NCBI RefSeq assembly: GCF_002844395.1
Contig: NZ_CP025197.1
Coordinates: forward strand, 3,286,001-3,350,000
Direction of reading: 5' to 3'
DNA from: Acetivibrio saccincola
GTDB lineage: Bacteria > Bacillota > Clostridia > Acetivibrionales > Acetivibrionaceae
DNA length: 64,000 nt
How positions within the stretch are numbered: the stretch's first letter is position 1; each line of letters starts with the position of its first letter. The notes beneath the pieces were generated by a model. It did no database searches. It saw only the letters and a program-made list of their open reading frames with translations, and was not told the origin of the DNA. This document shows positions 29,069 to 37,828 of the stretch, in pieces. The translations under genes and the position numbers were made by a program.

Positions 29069-29148
29069 ACCTACATTATCTATGGCTGTAACCTTTATTG
29101 TTACTGTAGTTCCGGTATTTAAAACAGTTGCGTTTGTTGCAAGTTCAA

Positions 29149-30714
29149 TTATTGTTTTTCATAATCCGGATCCGGAGTAGGTTCTGGTGTTGGCTCTGGT
29201 GTTGGTTCAGGCGTTGGTTCTTCTGTTGGTTCAACTATACTTATCTTAAATTCTTGAATATCATAAGCTCCTTTTGTATCTTCAACTTTAATACTGACAT
29301 CGTATATCCCTCTGTTTAAAGAAGTAACAAACCATTTTACTTCCCCCGTTTCACTGTCAACGGTCATTCCTTCAGGACCATTTATTAAAGTGTACTTTAA
29401 ATCATCACCGTCTTCATCATAGGCCTCAGCATTATATATATAAACTCCCTCTGACATCTCTTCAGTTGTAAAACCTTCATAAACAACCATTTCTTGCGAA
29501 TAATTGTAAAATCCAAATTTTCCTGTAGTGTAGGTATCATCGTACAATGAAATATCATCCAACACAACATCATCATGTCTTATAATTATATTAAAATGCC
29601 CATTACCTGAAAACTTCAAAGTAAACTCATAGTCTTCAAAATCCTTATATGGAATGGTATTGCGATAAATTACTTTAACCCTTTCATTCCCCTCCGACAT
29701 CCATAAATCTCCATCTAAAATAGGCGTGTCGGTATTAATTACTTTTACACTCATTCCTTGTTCACAGTTATTTCCTTTCCACATTTGGGTAGTCTGCTTC
29801 CAATCAAAGAGATAAAAATGTCCTTCATCCTGATAACCAAAAACAAAACCCATAAGGTCGTCATCCTTTGATGTATCAACTCTCCATTTACCGTTAACTA
29901 TACATTTATCCACCTGAATATCACTTAATAGTACTGATGGGTTTGCATTTCTTGTCTGCATTGCTTTTGTCGGCTCAGAATGCACCCAATTTGGAATATC
30001 ATCATTTGTATCACATAACTGAACCACAGTCCATTTAGTTAAATCTATTATTTCCCTGTTGCCCTCTACCATATTAAGAACAACTTCTTCAACAGGTGTA
30101 CTTATAAATATAGGAGCATTATTAACAGGTGTTGGTTCCGGTGTTGGCGTTGACTTAGTTCCTCCCGTACTACCCCCTTTAGGAGTTGTTGGTGTCGGAC
30201 TTGGTGTTGAAATCGGCGTAGATGTTGGCTTTGGCGTCACCGTTGGTCTTGGTGTTTCAGGCGGAGCTAAAGGTGGCGTCTTTTCAGGTATCTCAATGTA
30301 TTTTAGAACAACATCTAACATTTGAACTGCTTCTGCTCTTGTTATTAAATTAAACGGCCTGAAAGTTCCATCAGGGTAACCTCTGGCTATTTCATGGGAT
30401 GCAAGGTTTTTTATGCTCTGATATAAATACTTTGGAAATGTTTCCTCATCTTTGAATGTAAATTCAGGCGCACCCTCAAAAAAACCCACTTCAAAAAGCC
30501 TTGATACAAGTACTGCTGCATCCTGCCTTTGCATATTTTCCATTGGTCTGAAGGTTCCATCTTCATATCCGGCTATTAAACCTTCACTTGCTGCATAAGA
30601 TACTGCATTATAAAACCAGTCATCTTTGTTTACATCTTTGAAATTATTTCCTTCTACCTCTTTTTCTTCTTTAAAAATGTTTACAACCATAGCTGTAAAT
30701 TCTGCCCTAGTCAC
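29149..30714 (-). CDS. SLH-domain surface protein with TSP-C-like and cadherin-like domains, N-terminal part (frame 1 of a split gene)
   Basis: This is the N-terminal section of the SLH-RHS protein. The true start is ATG 30925 (GGGGAGG upstream) with a signal peptide (CTLIICLLLTGTLFS). A frameshift near 30830 separates it from this frame, which opens inside the first SLH repeat (TRAEFTAM). SLH repeats 2 and 3 ([19 protein letters not shown] and [20 protein letters not shown]) attach it to secondary cell wall polymer. A Thr/Pro linker, a thrombospondin C-terminal-like domain (DDLMGFVFGYQDEGHFYLFDW), a cadherin/He-PIG-like module and a PEPT repeat linker follow. The frame ends at DPDYEKQ; one added A at 29154-29158 would join it to the next frame. 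Confidence 0.85.
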   Translation of the reverse strand: MTRAEFTAMVVNIFKEEKEVEGNNFKDVNKDDWFYNAVSYAASEGLIAGYEDGTFRPMENMQRQDAAVLVSRLFEVGFFEGAPEFTFKDEETFPKYLYQSIKNLASHEIARGYPDGTFRPFNLITRAEAVQMLDVVLKYIEIPEKTPPLAPPETPRPTVTPKPTSTPISTPSPTPTTPKGGSTGGTKSTPTPEPTPVNNAPIFISTPVEEVVLNMVEGNREIIDLTKWTVVQLCDTNDDIPNWVHSEPTKAMQTRNANPSVLLSDIQVDKCIVNGKWRVDTSKDDDLMGFVFGYQDEGHFYLFDWKQTTQMWKGNNCEQGMSVKVINTDTPILDGDLWMSEGNERVKVIYRNTIPYKDFEDYEFTLKFSGNGHFNIIIRHDDVVLDDISLYDDTYTTGKFGFYNYSQEMVVYEGFTTEEMSEGVYIYNAEAYDEDGDDLKYTLINGPEGMTVDSETGEVKWFVTSLNRGIYDVSIKVEDTKGAYDIQEFKISIVEPTEEPTPEPTPEPTPEPTPDPDYEKQ

Positions 30715-30825
30715 AAGTCTGTCCGGTCTGAATAATCCGTCATCATAGCCTACAACCCAGTTGTTTTCAACAAACTTTTCAATAGTTTTCCTACACCAAT
30801 GGTCTTTGATGTCCGGAAAAGTCTC

Positions 30826-30925
30826 TTTTAAATTTTAGATCTGTCGCTTCCATGGAAAACAATGTCCCTGTTAATAAAAGACAAATGATAAGAGTGCAGG
30901 ATATAATCCTTTTTGATGTGTTCAT
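30826..30925 (-). pseudogene. Detached signal-peptide and first-SLH segment of the SLH-RHS gene
   Basis: ATG 30925 with GGGGAGG 9 bases upstream begins a signal peptide closely similar to that of the SLH-VWA paralogue (start 33524). The frame leaves the SLH sequence after about 33 codons, because the paralogue's [10 protein letters not shown] appears here one base out of frame. Confidence 0.7.
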
Positions 30926-30991
30926 TAAAAAATAACCTCCCCTAGAAAAAAAGTTTTTTAGTTTTTTATGTTTTTTTTAGTTTTTATAATA

Positions 30992-31015
30992 TATATTTGT
31001 TTGTTTTATGCAAAC
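30992..31015 (-). promoter_or_regulatory. Conserved upstream element of SLH gene 1
   Basis: This 24-bp block is shared (two mismatches) with 33623-33646 upstream of the second SLH gene. On the minus strand it reads GTTTGCATAAAA followed by a CAAA half-site, a partial TTTG/CAAA dyad. It lies about 70-90 bases before the start codon and may be an operator or promoter. Confidence 0.45.
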
Positions 31016-31060
31016 CTAAATTATAGCATAAAATATATAAAAATAAATAATTTTTTCTAA

Positions 31061-31097
31061 AAAAATAGTTGCACCTGTTTAAAGTGCAACTATTTTT
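31061..31097 (-). terminator. Rho-independent terminator of the SLH-VWA gene
   Basis: A perfect 14-bp stem (AAAAATAGTTGCAC with GTGCAACTATTTTT) and a 9-base loop directly follow the stop codon. On the minus strand the stem ends in a T run. Confidence 0.85.
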
Positions 31098-31109
31098 CAC
31101 ACAATGTAA

Positions 31110-33524
31110 TTATTCTTTTGGCTCTGGTGTTGGTTCCGGAGTTGGTTCTAGCTCTTCTGTCGGTTCCGATGTTGGTTCCGGTGTTGGCTCTGGCTCTTCT
31201 GTCGGTTCCGGTGTTGGTTCCGGTGTTGGCTCTGGCTCTTCTGTCGGTTCCGGTGTTGGTTCCGGTGTTGGCTCTGGCTCTTCTGTCGGTTCCGGTGTTG
31301 GTTCTGGTGTTGGTTCTGGCTCTTCTGTCGGTTCCGGTGTTGGTTCCGGTGCTGGCTCTGGCTCTGTTCCTGGTGCTGGTAATTTAAAACCTTTTGAACC
31401 TATTGTAAGATCTAATAACTCAGGACTGAAACCCTCACTTGATATTTCAAGCTCAACTAAAATCTTTATATATCTTCCGTCTTTAATATTAAATGTACTA
31501 TAATTTGATACACTTAAAGGCTTAGAATAATTTTTCCCGTCATTGCTGGTTGATACCGTTACGCTTACTTTGTCATCGCTATATACTTTGTCATTCCAAT
31601 AGATGCTTCCCCACTGAGTGTTTGATCTTTTACTGTCAAATACAACGCTCCATGTTCCATATGATACATATTCACTAACCGGAAGTGATAAATCGTCTAT
31701 ATCTATAACAATTGTATTGTTGTTTCTATCAATGTACTCAAGTGATGTATCTTTTAGAATGATTTTTTTGCCATGTTCAAGGTTTTCAAAATAGACTGAC
31801 AGCAACATATCCTCTTCTTCTTGCATTTTTATCCTGTCATACTTCCATTCATATGTATAACTTCCATCTTCATTTTCAACTATATTTGCAGGTTCAGGCA
31901 ACACTTCTAAATCTATTACATTATCTTTTAACACCGTCGTCTTCAAAACAACATTTCTTCCGGACGTATCAAATACCTGCTGTGCCATATACTCCATCAT
32001 CTCACCCAATTCTTCTGATGAAGGGCTGAACCTGTATATTCCGCTTGTAATATTTGCAAGTTCTTTTAAAAGTGCTTCATTAGCCCCTGAACCAAGTCCT
32101 ACTGAATGTATTATTATATTTTTTTCTTTAGCAATTTCTGCTTGTGCTACTGCAGGGTTTCTGCTTGCATTACCATCGGACAATAATATAATGGCCTTAT
32201 CTCTTCCATCCGTACTTTCATTGTTAAAAGTCTCTATTGCTTTTGCCAAACCACTACCAATATTCGTTGACCCACCGGGACCGCTTAAATTGTCTATTAC
32301 ATTTAGTAGTACATCTAAATCACTTTCTAAGCTATTATTAAGGTATGCACTACCATCAAAAGTAACTATTGCAACTCTGTCTTCTTTTCTCACAAAATTA
32401 AGTATGTTGCGGCAAGCTTCTAAAGTAGCAGTCCACTTACTTCCTGACATACTGCTGGAACGGTCAAGTACAAGTATAAGATCAATAGGAGTCTTCTCTG
32501 GCATATCAGGTTTTCCATGTCCAAAAAGATTAAATGAAATTTCAACTTCATCTTTCCCCGGCATTAATACAGATTTGTTTACTTTTTGAGTAACTTCAAT
32601 ATGTATAGGTTCTCCATCTCTTCCATATGTCATTTGTGTAGTTCTGTATTCTCTTTTAATAGTTTCTATTTCCTGCTTTTTAAGTATCAGCCTATCCTCA
32701 ATTTCAGTGCTTAGATTGTAAATCTCTCCTTCTTCAAAGTCCTCAGTTGTAGTATATGTACGAGACACTACCGGCAACAAAGTTGGCGTAGAGGTTCTTC
32801 TTGGTGTATCCCTTCTAACGCGTGGTGTTGGTGTTGGCGTTGGCTCTTCTGTTGGCTCCGGTGTTTCAGGTGGAGCTAAAGGTGGCGTCTCTTCCGGCAA
32901 CTCAATATACTTAAGTACAACATTTAACATTTGAACTGCTTCTGCTCTCGTTATTAAATTAAAAGGTCTGAAAGTCCCATCAGGATAACCTTGCACTATT
33001 CCATGAGATACAAGATTTTTTATACTCTGACGTGAGTACTCAGGAAATGTATCTTCATCCTCAAATTTTACATCCTCTGCACCTTCAAAAAAATCTACTT
33101 CAAAAAGCTTTGATGCAAGCACAGCTGCATCTTGTCTTTGCATATTCGCCATTGGTTTAAAGGTTCCATCTTCATATCCTGATATTAAACCTTCACTTGC
33201 TGCATAAGATACTGCATTATAAAACCAGTCACTTTTACTTACATCTGTAAAACTGTTTTCTTCCACCTGTTTTTCTTCTTTAAAGATGTTCACAACCATA
33301 GCCGTAAATTCAGCCCTGGTTACAAGTCTGTCCGGTCTAAATAAGCCATCGTCATAACCAACAACCCAGTTGTTTTCTACAAACTTTTCAATGGTTTCTC
33401 TACACCAATGGTCTTTGATGTCTGGAAAAGTTTCTTCTTCTGTCATTCCCATGGAAGATAATGTTGCTGTCAATAAAATGCAGATAATGAGTGTGTAGGA
33501 TATTAGTCCTTTTAATCCCTTCAT
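31110..33524 (-). CDS. SLH-domain surface protein with von Willebrand factor A domain
   Basis: This is an exported, wall-anchored 804-residue protein. Order: signal peptide (1 to about 25), three SLH repeats (about 32-75, 95-140, 157-205; TRAEF and TRAEA motifs), Pro/Thr linker, then a VWA domain (about 346-520). The VWA domain has a MIDAS motif at Asp354-x-Ser356-x-Ser358, a Thr in GGSTNIGSG and an Asp in LLSDGNAS. A beta-rich region and a C-terminal tail of about five 14-residue repeats ([14 protein letters not shown]) follow. The intact MIDAS suggests metal-dependent ligand adhesion. The first 200 residues are nearly the same as in the neighbouring SLH-RHS gene, so the two N-termini arose by duplication. 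Confidence 0.92.
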   Translation of the reverse strand: MKGLKGLISYTLIICILLTATLSSMGMTEEETFPDIKDHWCRETIEKFVENNWVVGYDDGLFRPDRLVTRAEFTAMVVNIFKEEKQVEENSFTDVSKSDWFYNAVSYAASEGLISGYEDGTFKPMANMQRQDAAVLASKLFEVDFFEGAEDVKFEDEDTFPEYSRQSIKNLVSHGIVQGYPDGTFRPFNLITRAEAVQMLNVVLKYIELPEETPPLAPPETPEPTEEPTPTPTPRVRRDTPRRTSTPTLLPVVSRTYTTTEDFEEGEIYNLSTEIEDRLILKKQEIETIKREYRTTQMTYGRDGEPIHIEVTQKVNKSVLMPGKDEVEISFNLFGHGKPDMPEKTPIDLILVLDRSSSMSGSKWTATLEACRNILNFVRKEDRVAIVTFDGSAYLNNSLESDLDVLLNVIDNLSGPGGSTNIGSGLAKAIETFNNESTDGRDKAIILLSDGNASRNPAVAQAEIAKEKNIIIHSVGLGSGANEALLKELANITSGIYRFSPSSEELGEMMEYMAQQVFDTSGRNVVLKTTVLKDNVIDLEVLPEPANIVENEDGSYTYEWKYDRIKMQEEEDMLLSVYFENLEHGKKIILKDTSLEYIDRNNNTIVIDIDDLSLPVSEYVSYGTWSVVFDSKRSNTQWGSIYWNDKVYSDDKVSVTVSTSNDGKNYSKPLSVSNYSTFNIKDGRYIKILVELEISSEGFSPELLDLTIGSKGFKLPAPGTEPEPAPEPTPEPTEEPEPTPEPTPEPTEEPEPTPEPTPEPTEEPEPTPEPTPEPTEEPEPTPEPTSEPTEELEPTPEPTPEPKE
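31119..31372 (-). repeat. 42-bp tandem repeats coding the Pro/Glu/Thr tail of the SLH-VWA protein
   Basis: About five to six copies of a 42-bp unit (14 codons) make up the 3' end of the gene, with small substitutions near the end. They are in frame throughout, so copy number can change without breaking the protein. Confidence 0.8.
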
Positions 33525-33832
33525 AAATTAACCTCCCCTAAAAATACTGTTTTTTTAACATAAAGCTATGCTCTTCCTGCAGTATTTGACATAATTTAGA
33601 ATTTCAAAGTTTTTACTTAATGTATATTTGCTTATTTTATGCAAACACTGCCAAACACAATTATAACATAAAAGATAAAAAAATAAGAAGCTTTTATATA
33701 TTTTTTTACAGCCTCAAAAATTACACTTTTTATAAGCCAAAAAGAAAAAAATTAAACTTTTAAAAATAGATAAGAAGAAAATCATTAAAATTTATAAAAA
33801 TAAAAGTATTGGACATGAAAAAATTTTAGTTA
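33525..33832. other. AT-rich gap upstream of the SLH-VWA gene
   Basis: The gap holds the SLH-VWA ribosome site (AGGGGAGG), a T-rich leader and the conserved element at 33623-33646. Otherwise it shows only A/T-rich sequence beyond the end of the AraC gene. Confidence 0.4.
33623..33646 (-). promoter_or_regulatory. Conserved upstream element of SLH gene 2
   Basis: It is the counterpart of 30992-31015, with two differences in 24 bases. On the minus strand it contains TTTGC-N9-GCAAA, a clearer dyad than in the first copy. It lies about 100-120 bases upstream of the start codon. Confidence 0.45.
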
Positions 33833-34720
33833 TCAACAAAAGCTCTTCCTATACTGAAGGGGGGTTTTTTGGGTATATTTTTTGAATATATCATTAAATC
33901 TCTGCTGATTAGAAAAACCTACACTTAGAGCAATATCACTTATTTTAGCATCTGTTTCCCTTAATAATTCCTTTGCTCTTTCAACCCTGACATTTAAAAG
34001 ATAGTTTATAGGGCTTACCCCCATTTCTTCCTTAAACGCCCTGGTAAAATAGCTTGTGCTTAAAAATACATACTTAGAAATATCCGTTAGGGAAATATCC
34101 CTTTCGTAATTATTATTTATATAATTAACAGCTGCCTGTATAAGCTCTTTTAATTTGGGACTTTTATTTTTTATACTGTTTTCCCACTCCATTTTTAATG
34201 CCCTGGATATTAATACGAAAAGCTCTAAAACAAGAAGATAATTTAAAAATTCACTTCCAATTTCAGGATTTTCCCTCTCTTTTAGTATTCTGTTTAGCAA
34301 ATTGATTATTTCATTTTTGTGGCTGACTTTTAAAGATATAAAACGTCCCCATTCTTTTTTGTTTACAAAGTTTAGAAAATCTTCCAATGAAACTTCCGCA
34401 AACTGATTGTCAAATTTATTTTCAAACCCGAAATTTAAAACGATAAATTCACAGCCTGCCTGGGACTTTACTTCAAATTTATGATACTGCCTTGGCTTTA
34501 TTATAATGATGTTGTTAGGTCCTATTTCAACAGAAGTTCCTGAAATTTCAAATACAGCATTCCCTTTTTTAACATAAACCATCTCAAAAAACTCATGAAT
34601 ATTAGGCTCCATGTGCCAGCTGGTATCATGGAATCTTTTAATAGATTTTACTATTACAGGTATAAAAGTTGCTGATTCCAGCACACTTTCCCATGCCTTT
34701 GGCAAAATATCCTTACCCAC
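33833..34720 (-). CDS. AraC-family transcriptional regulator
   Basis: This 295-residue cytosolic regulator has an N-terminal cupin-like sensing domain (HEFFEMVYVKKGNAVFEISG, PRQYHKFE) and a C-terminal double helix-turn-helix of the AraC type from about residue 190. The latter shows YINNNYERDISLTDISKYV, FKEEMGVSPINYLLNVR and a final VGFSNQQRFNDIFKKYTQKTP. The family usually responds to sugars or related effectors; no target operon can be assigned from position. It lies between the SLH genes and a UPF0316 gene on the same strand. Confidence 0.9.
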   Translation of the reverse strand: MGKDILPKAWESVLESATFIPVIVKSIKRFHDTSWHMEPNIHEFFEMVYVKKGNAVFEISGTSVEIGPNNIIIIKPRQYHKFEVKSQAGCEFIVLNFGFENKFDNQFAEVSLEDFLNFVNKKEWGRFISLKVSHKNEIINLLNRILKERENPEIGSEFLNYLLVLELFVLISRALKMEWENSIKNKSPKLKELIQAAVNYINNNYERDISLTDISKYVFLSTSYFTRAFKEEMGVSPINYLLNVRVERAKELLRETDAKISDIALSVGFSNQQRFNDIFKKYTQKTPLQYRKSFC

Positions 34721-34761
34721 TTCTAAACCACTTCCCGTTTTGCATTTGATACAGCCTGCTT

Positions 34762-35382
34762 TTATTTCTTCCCAATTCTTCTGTGAAACCTGTCAATTCC
34801 AAATTTGTTCTTCAAATTGTAGGGTATTGCCTCTTTAGTCCTAAACACACCTAAGTTTACTTTTTTAGCATCCTCAATGGAGTAAAATACCTTTGAGTCA
34901 CAGCTTTCTATTATATCAATAGCATCGTCCAGTTCCTTACGCTTCATAATAGAGTATATTATTTTTACTGCCCCAGTCTTTCCCTGGGCATCAACAGTGG
35001 TAACCCCGAATCCCGCTTCAGATAAGCGTCTTTGTATCTGGCATTGATCCTTCATAACTATAATCCGGACTACCACCACTCCTATTGCAAGCTTTTCCTC
35101 AATAATCATCCCCACCAAAGTTCCCGTTGCAAAACCGCCTGCATATGCTATATACGAAAAAATACTTCCTAAATTCTGCATCACCTGGCCAATAACAATA
35201 ATCCAAATTAAAGCTTCAAAAAAACCTAAGATAGGTGCAAGAAATTTTTTTCCCCTTGAAACAAAAATAATCCTTATTGTTGCCATGGAAACGTCCAAAA
35301 CTCTTGCTACAAAAATGAACAGGGGAAGAATTACCATTGCATAAGTACTCTGACTAAAAAATTCTTTTAAAATAACCACCAA
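34762..35382 (-). CDS. UPF0316 membrane protein (DUF5698/DUF2179)
   Basis: The protein has 206 residues. Three N-terminal membrane helices (about 15-35, 45-65, 72-95; DVSMATIRIIFVSRGKKFLAP is typical of the UPF0316/YebE group) are followed by a cytoplasmic DUF2179 domain (about 110-170; GFGVTTVDAQGKTG). DUF2179 domains are suspected small-ligand sensors, but the biological role is unknown. Translation probably starts at a GTG shortly after AGGAG. It is 41 bp upstream of the AraC gene on the same strand. Confidence 0.8.
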   Translation of the reverse strand: MVVILKEFFSQSTYAMVILPLFIFVARVLDVSMATIRIIFVSRGKKFLAPILGFFEALIWIIVIGQVMQNLGSIFSYIAYAGGFATGTLVGMIIEEKLAIGVVVVRIIVMKDQCQIQRRLSEAGFGVTTVDAQGKTGAVKIIYSIMKRKELDDAIDIIESCDSKVFYSIEDAKKVNLGVFRTKEAIPYNLKNKFGIDRFHRRIGKK

Positions 35383-35728
35383 CTCCTAAGTAAATGAGTT
35401 TTAAAAAAGTTTTGATATTTATAAATAATATAGTTTATATTTATAATAAAGTCAACTTAAGTGAAAATCATTATTTAACTGCAATTATTAAACTATCATC
35501 ACTAAACTATAGTTAATGCTATAATCATTAAGCTATAGTTAATTATATAAAAATTAATTATACAAAAAAAATCAAACAAAGCTTTACTATTTACCAAAAA
35601 GAAAATATAATAAAGTATATAATTATTTTTATTTTCAGATAAAAATCAGCTATTGAATAGTTTAAATAGCTTTAAATGGATTAAACAGTTTTAAATAATT
35701 TAAATACATTAAGATTGGGGATGTTTTT
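35383..35728. other. AT-rich divergent intergenic region
   Basis: This stretch of about 345 bp has short direct repeats (CTATAGTTAAT twice, around 35509 and 35533). It must hold the promoters of the UPF0316 gene and the hydrolase gene, but no clear boxes are visible. Confidence 0.35.
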
Positions 35729-36691
35729 GTGAGGATTTCTGGAATAAGTTACACACAACGTAAAAGACAGGTGCCCAAAAAATTGATTTTAGTGGTGATA
35801 TTGTTAATAACCTTAACCGCTTTAATTATATCCATTATTTCCATAAAAACAGCAATGACTTTAACAAAGCCTGAAAGGTCGGAATTACCTGTTTTTTCAG
35901 CGAATATTGTTCCTGAATATGACAGCATATCTTTTAGGGATATAAATAATGAAGTTACTTTAAAAGGTTGGTTTTTCATCTCTCCCGAAAGCAATAAAAC
36001 AATTATCCTGGCCCACGGCTACGGTTCCAACAGACTTCCCTTTGGAGAAGATACAATTGGACTTATAAAAAGTTTTCTAAATGAAGGGTATAATCTTATG
36101 ACCTTTGATTTCAGAAACTCCGGGGAATCCGAAGGAGATGTTACATCTGTAGGCTATTTTGAAAAATCCGATTTACTTGGTGCCATTGAATATGCTAAAA
36201 AAAGAGGTTCTGATGAAATAGTGCTTTTAGGTTTTTCCATGGGAGCCTCAACTGCTATTCTGGCAGCTGCTGAAAGCCAGGACGTGGATGCAGTAATAGC
36301 AGACAGTCCATTTTCTGATCTTACTTCGTACCTGGATGAAAACCTTAGCGTATGGAGTAATTTACCTTCTTTTTTTAACAAAACCACACTATTTACTATG
36401 AAACTTCTAACGGGTGTGGATACTAAGGATGTAAGCCCTGTAAATGAAATAGGCAAAATTTATCCAAGACCTGTGCTGCTTATTCACAGCACAGACGACG
36501 AATTAATTCCCGTAAAGCACAGCTATATTCTAAAAGAAGCTTCAGGTGATAACGTGGAACTTTGGGAAACGTCCGGGGCAAGCCATATCAAGACTTATAA
36601 AGAATACCCTGATGAATACATAAAAAAAGTACTAGATTTTATAAATAACAGTATTAAAGGGGAAGATATTGAAGATGCTGAGAACTCATAA
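35729..36691 (+). CDS. Alpha/beta hydrolase, membrane-anchored
   Basis: The protein is a 320-residue serine hydrolase with an N-terminal membrane helix (about 20-42, LILVVILLITLTALIISII), so the catalytic domain is likely outside. Fold motifs: HGYGSNR oxyanion region, nucleophile elbow GFSMGAS, ADSPFSD, acid HSTDDELIP and catalytic His in GASHIKTY. The closest general group is the YqkD/BAAT-like extracellular alpha/beta hydrolases. Translation begins at GTG 35729 with GGGGATG upstream. Its substrate cannot be told from sequence. Confidence 0.88.
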   Translation: MRISGISYTQRKRQVPKKLILVVILLITLTALIISIISIKTAMTLTKPERSELPVFSANIVPEYDSISFRDINNEVTLKGWFFISPESNKTIILAHGYGSNRLPFGEDTIGLIKSFLNEGYNLMTFDFRNSGESEGDVTSVGYFEKSDLLGAIEYAKKRGSDEIVLLGFSMGASTAILAAAESQDVDAVIADSPFSDLTSYLDENLSVWSNLPSFFNKTTLFTMKLLTGVDTKDVSPVNEIGKIYPRPVLLIHSTDDELIPVKHSYILKEASGDNVELWETSGASHIKTYKEYPDEYIKKVLDFINNSIKGEDIEDAENS

Positions 36692-36764
36692 ACTTTAGTA
36701 GATTCGGAAATTTCATAAAATTCAGAAAATCATAATATTTTGATAAATCATCTTATAAATCATA

Positions 36765-36814
36765 ACATTCAAAAAAGAATCAGAAGAAGCAGACTTTTCA
36801 TCTACTTCTTCTGA
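36765..36814 (-). terminator. Terminator at the end of the flagellar gene cluster
   Basis: TCAGAAGAAGCAGA and TCTACTTCTTCTGA form a 14-bp stem with one mismatch. The stem overlaps the last codons of flgN, and on the minus strand it is followed by ATTCTTTTTTG. Confidence 0.7.
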
Positions 36815-37293
36815 TCAATAAAATATGATACTGCGTTAGTTTCTGAATCTCTGCTATAGACGTTGCTGGCTTTCTTCCCTTGATTTATTTTCCTTATCTT
36901 GCTACTTAAATCCTCTAGTGTTTCCTTTACTTTTTTATTGTTTTCCTTTTCTAACCTACTTATTTCTTGAAGGGTCTTTTTTATACTACTTATCACTTCC
37001 TGAAGTTCCCTGGTGTTTTTTGTATTTAGTGTTTCCAGGTTTTCCAAACTTTTGACCCCGTACTTTTCTTTAATTTTTTCATAATATGCATAAAACTCTT
37101 CGTCGTTTTTATTTATTTCATCAATTATTTTCTGCTTATCATCCAATAATTTCCCAAGACTCTCTATGCCTTCTTCCTCTATTGCTTTTGCCTGGGCTCT
37201 GGTTAAGGTGAGTATATCTTCAAGCTTTTTTTGTTTTTCCACTGAAATTTCTATAAGTCTTTCAATATAATTTTCAGTTTGTTGGTTTTCCAT
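36802..37293 (-). CDS. flgN: Flagellar FlgN-like export chaperone
   Basis: This 163-residue, mostly helical and charged protein is probably the FlgN-type chaperone that escorts hook-associated proteins to the flagellar export gate. Heptad-rich helices cover nearly the whole chain (LIEISVEKQKKLEDILTLTRAQ and IISSIKKTLQEISRLEKEN-like segments). Sequence conservation in this family is low, so position is a main argument: it follows fliS by 16 bp in a run flaG-fliD-fliS-flgN. The terminator stem overlaps its stop. Confidence 0.75.
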   Translation of the reverse strand: MENQQTENYIERLIEISVEKQKKLEDILTLTRAQAKAIEEEGIESLGKLLDDKQKIIDEINKNDEEFYAYYEKIKEKYGVKSLENLETLNTKNTRELQEVISSIKKTLQEISRLEKENNKKVKETLEDLSSKIRKINQGKKASNVYSRDSETNAVSYFIDQKK

Positions 37294-37309
37294 TGTATGC
37301 CTCTCCTAT

Positions 37310-37708
37310 TTAGCCGCTTTTGGCGGTTTTATTTTTTTGTCTTGCAATTTTCATAGCCTGCTCCCATGTATTTCTAAGCTCTTTTGCCATCACTAAAACT
37401 TCTTCAACAATTGAAACATCCTTCTTTATATTTGCCTCTAAAAGCTGCCTGTACATATAATCATACAGTAAATCCAATTGCTCTGCTATCTCATAATTCA
37501 TGTCCAAAGTTCCTCTAAACTCTGCAACGATATTCTGGGCTTTTATTATTGCTGTATTTGATTTTTCAATATTATTCTCATTTAAAGCTATCTGTGCCTG
37601 CATTAAAAATTTTACAAGCCCATTGTACAACATAAGAGTCAGTTCTTCACTACTTGCTGTATACACTGTGTTTTCTTTATACTGTCCATACGGGTTATTA
37701 CTTATCAT
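37310..37708 (-). CDS. fliS: Flagellin export chaperone FliS
   Basis: FliS binds the C-terminus of flagellin in the cytoplasm and prevents early polymerisation. The protein, about 132 residues, opens MISNNPYGQYKENTVYTASSEELTLMLYNG, which is diagnostic of FliS. LDLLYDYMYRQLLEANIKKD follows near residue 78. The start at 37708 is supported by GGAGGGG 8 bases upstream; a longer reading begins at 37732 but lacks that. It lies between fliD and flgN in a same-strand flagellar cluster. Confidence 0.94.
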   Translation of the reverse strand: MISNNPYGQYKENTVYTASSEELTLMLYNGLVKFLMQAQIALNENNIEKSNTAIIKAQNIVAEFRGTLDMNYEIAEQLDLLYDYMYRQLLEANIKKDVSIVEEVLVMAKELRNTWEQAMKIARQKNKTAKSG

Positions 37709-37828
37709 TTTATTACCCCTCCAAGTTTCCATTATAAAAATATTTACAAACCCAGCTGCTATATTAATACATAATTGTCCACTGATACCCAGCCGTTATA
37801 CTAAGGTCGTTATCCTGATGCCCTGCCG

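Noticed and set aside
31119-31372. CRISPR-like regular repeats
   Set aside because: The units are contiguous, in frame and without spacers; they encode a Pro/Glu/Thr tail.
31069-31503. Gly/Ser/Val repeat frame on the plus strand
   Set aside because: It is antisense of the PEPT repeat tail of the SLH-VWA protein; the composition is explained by the repeats.
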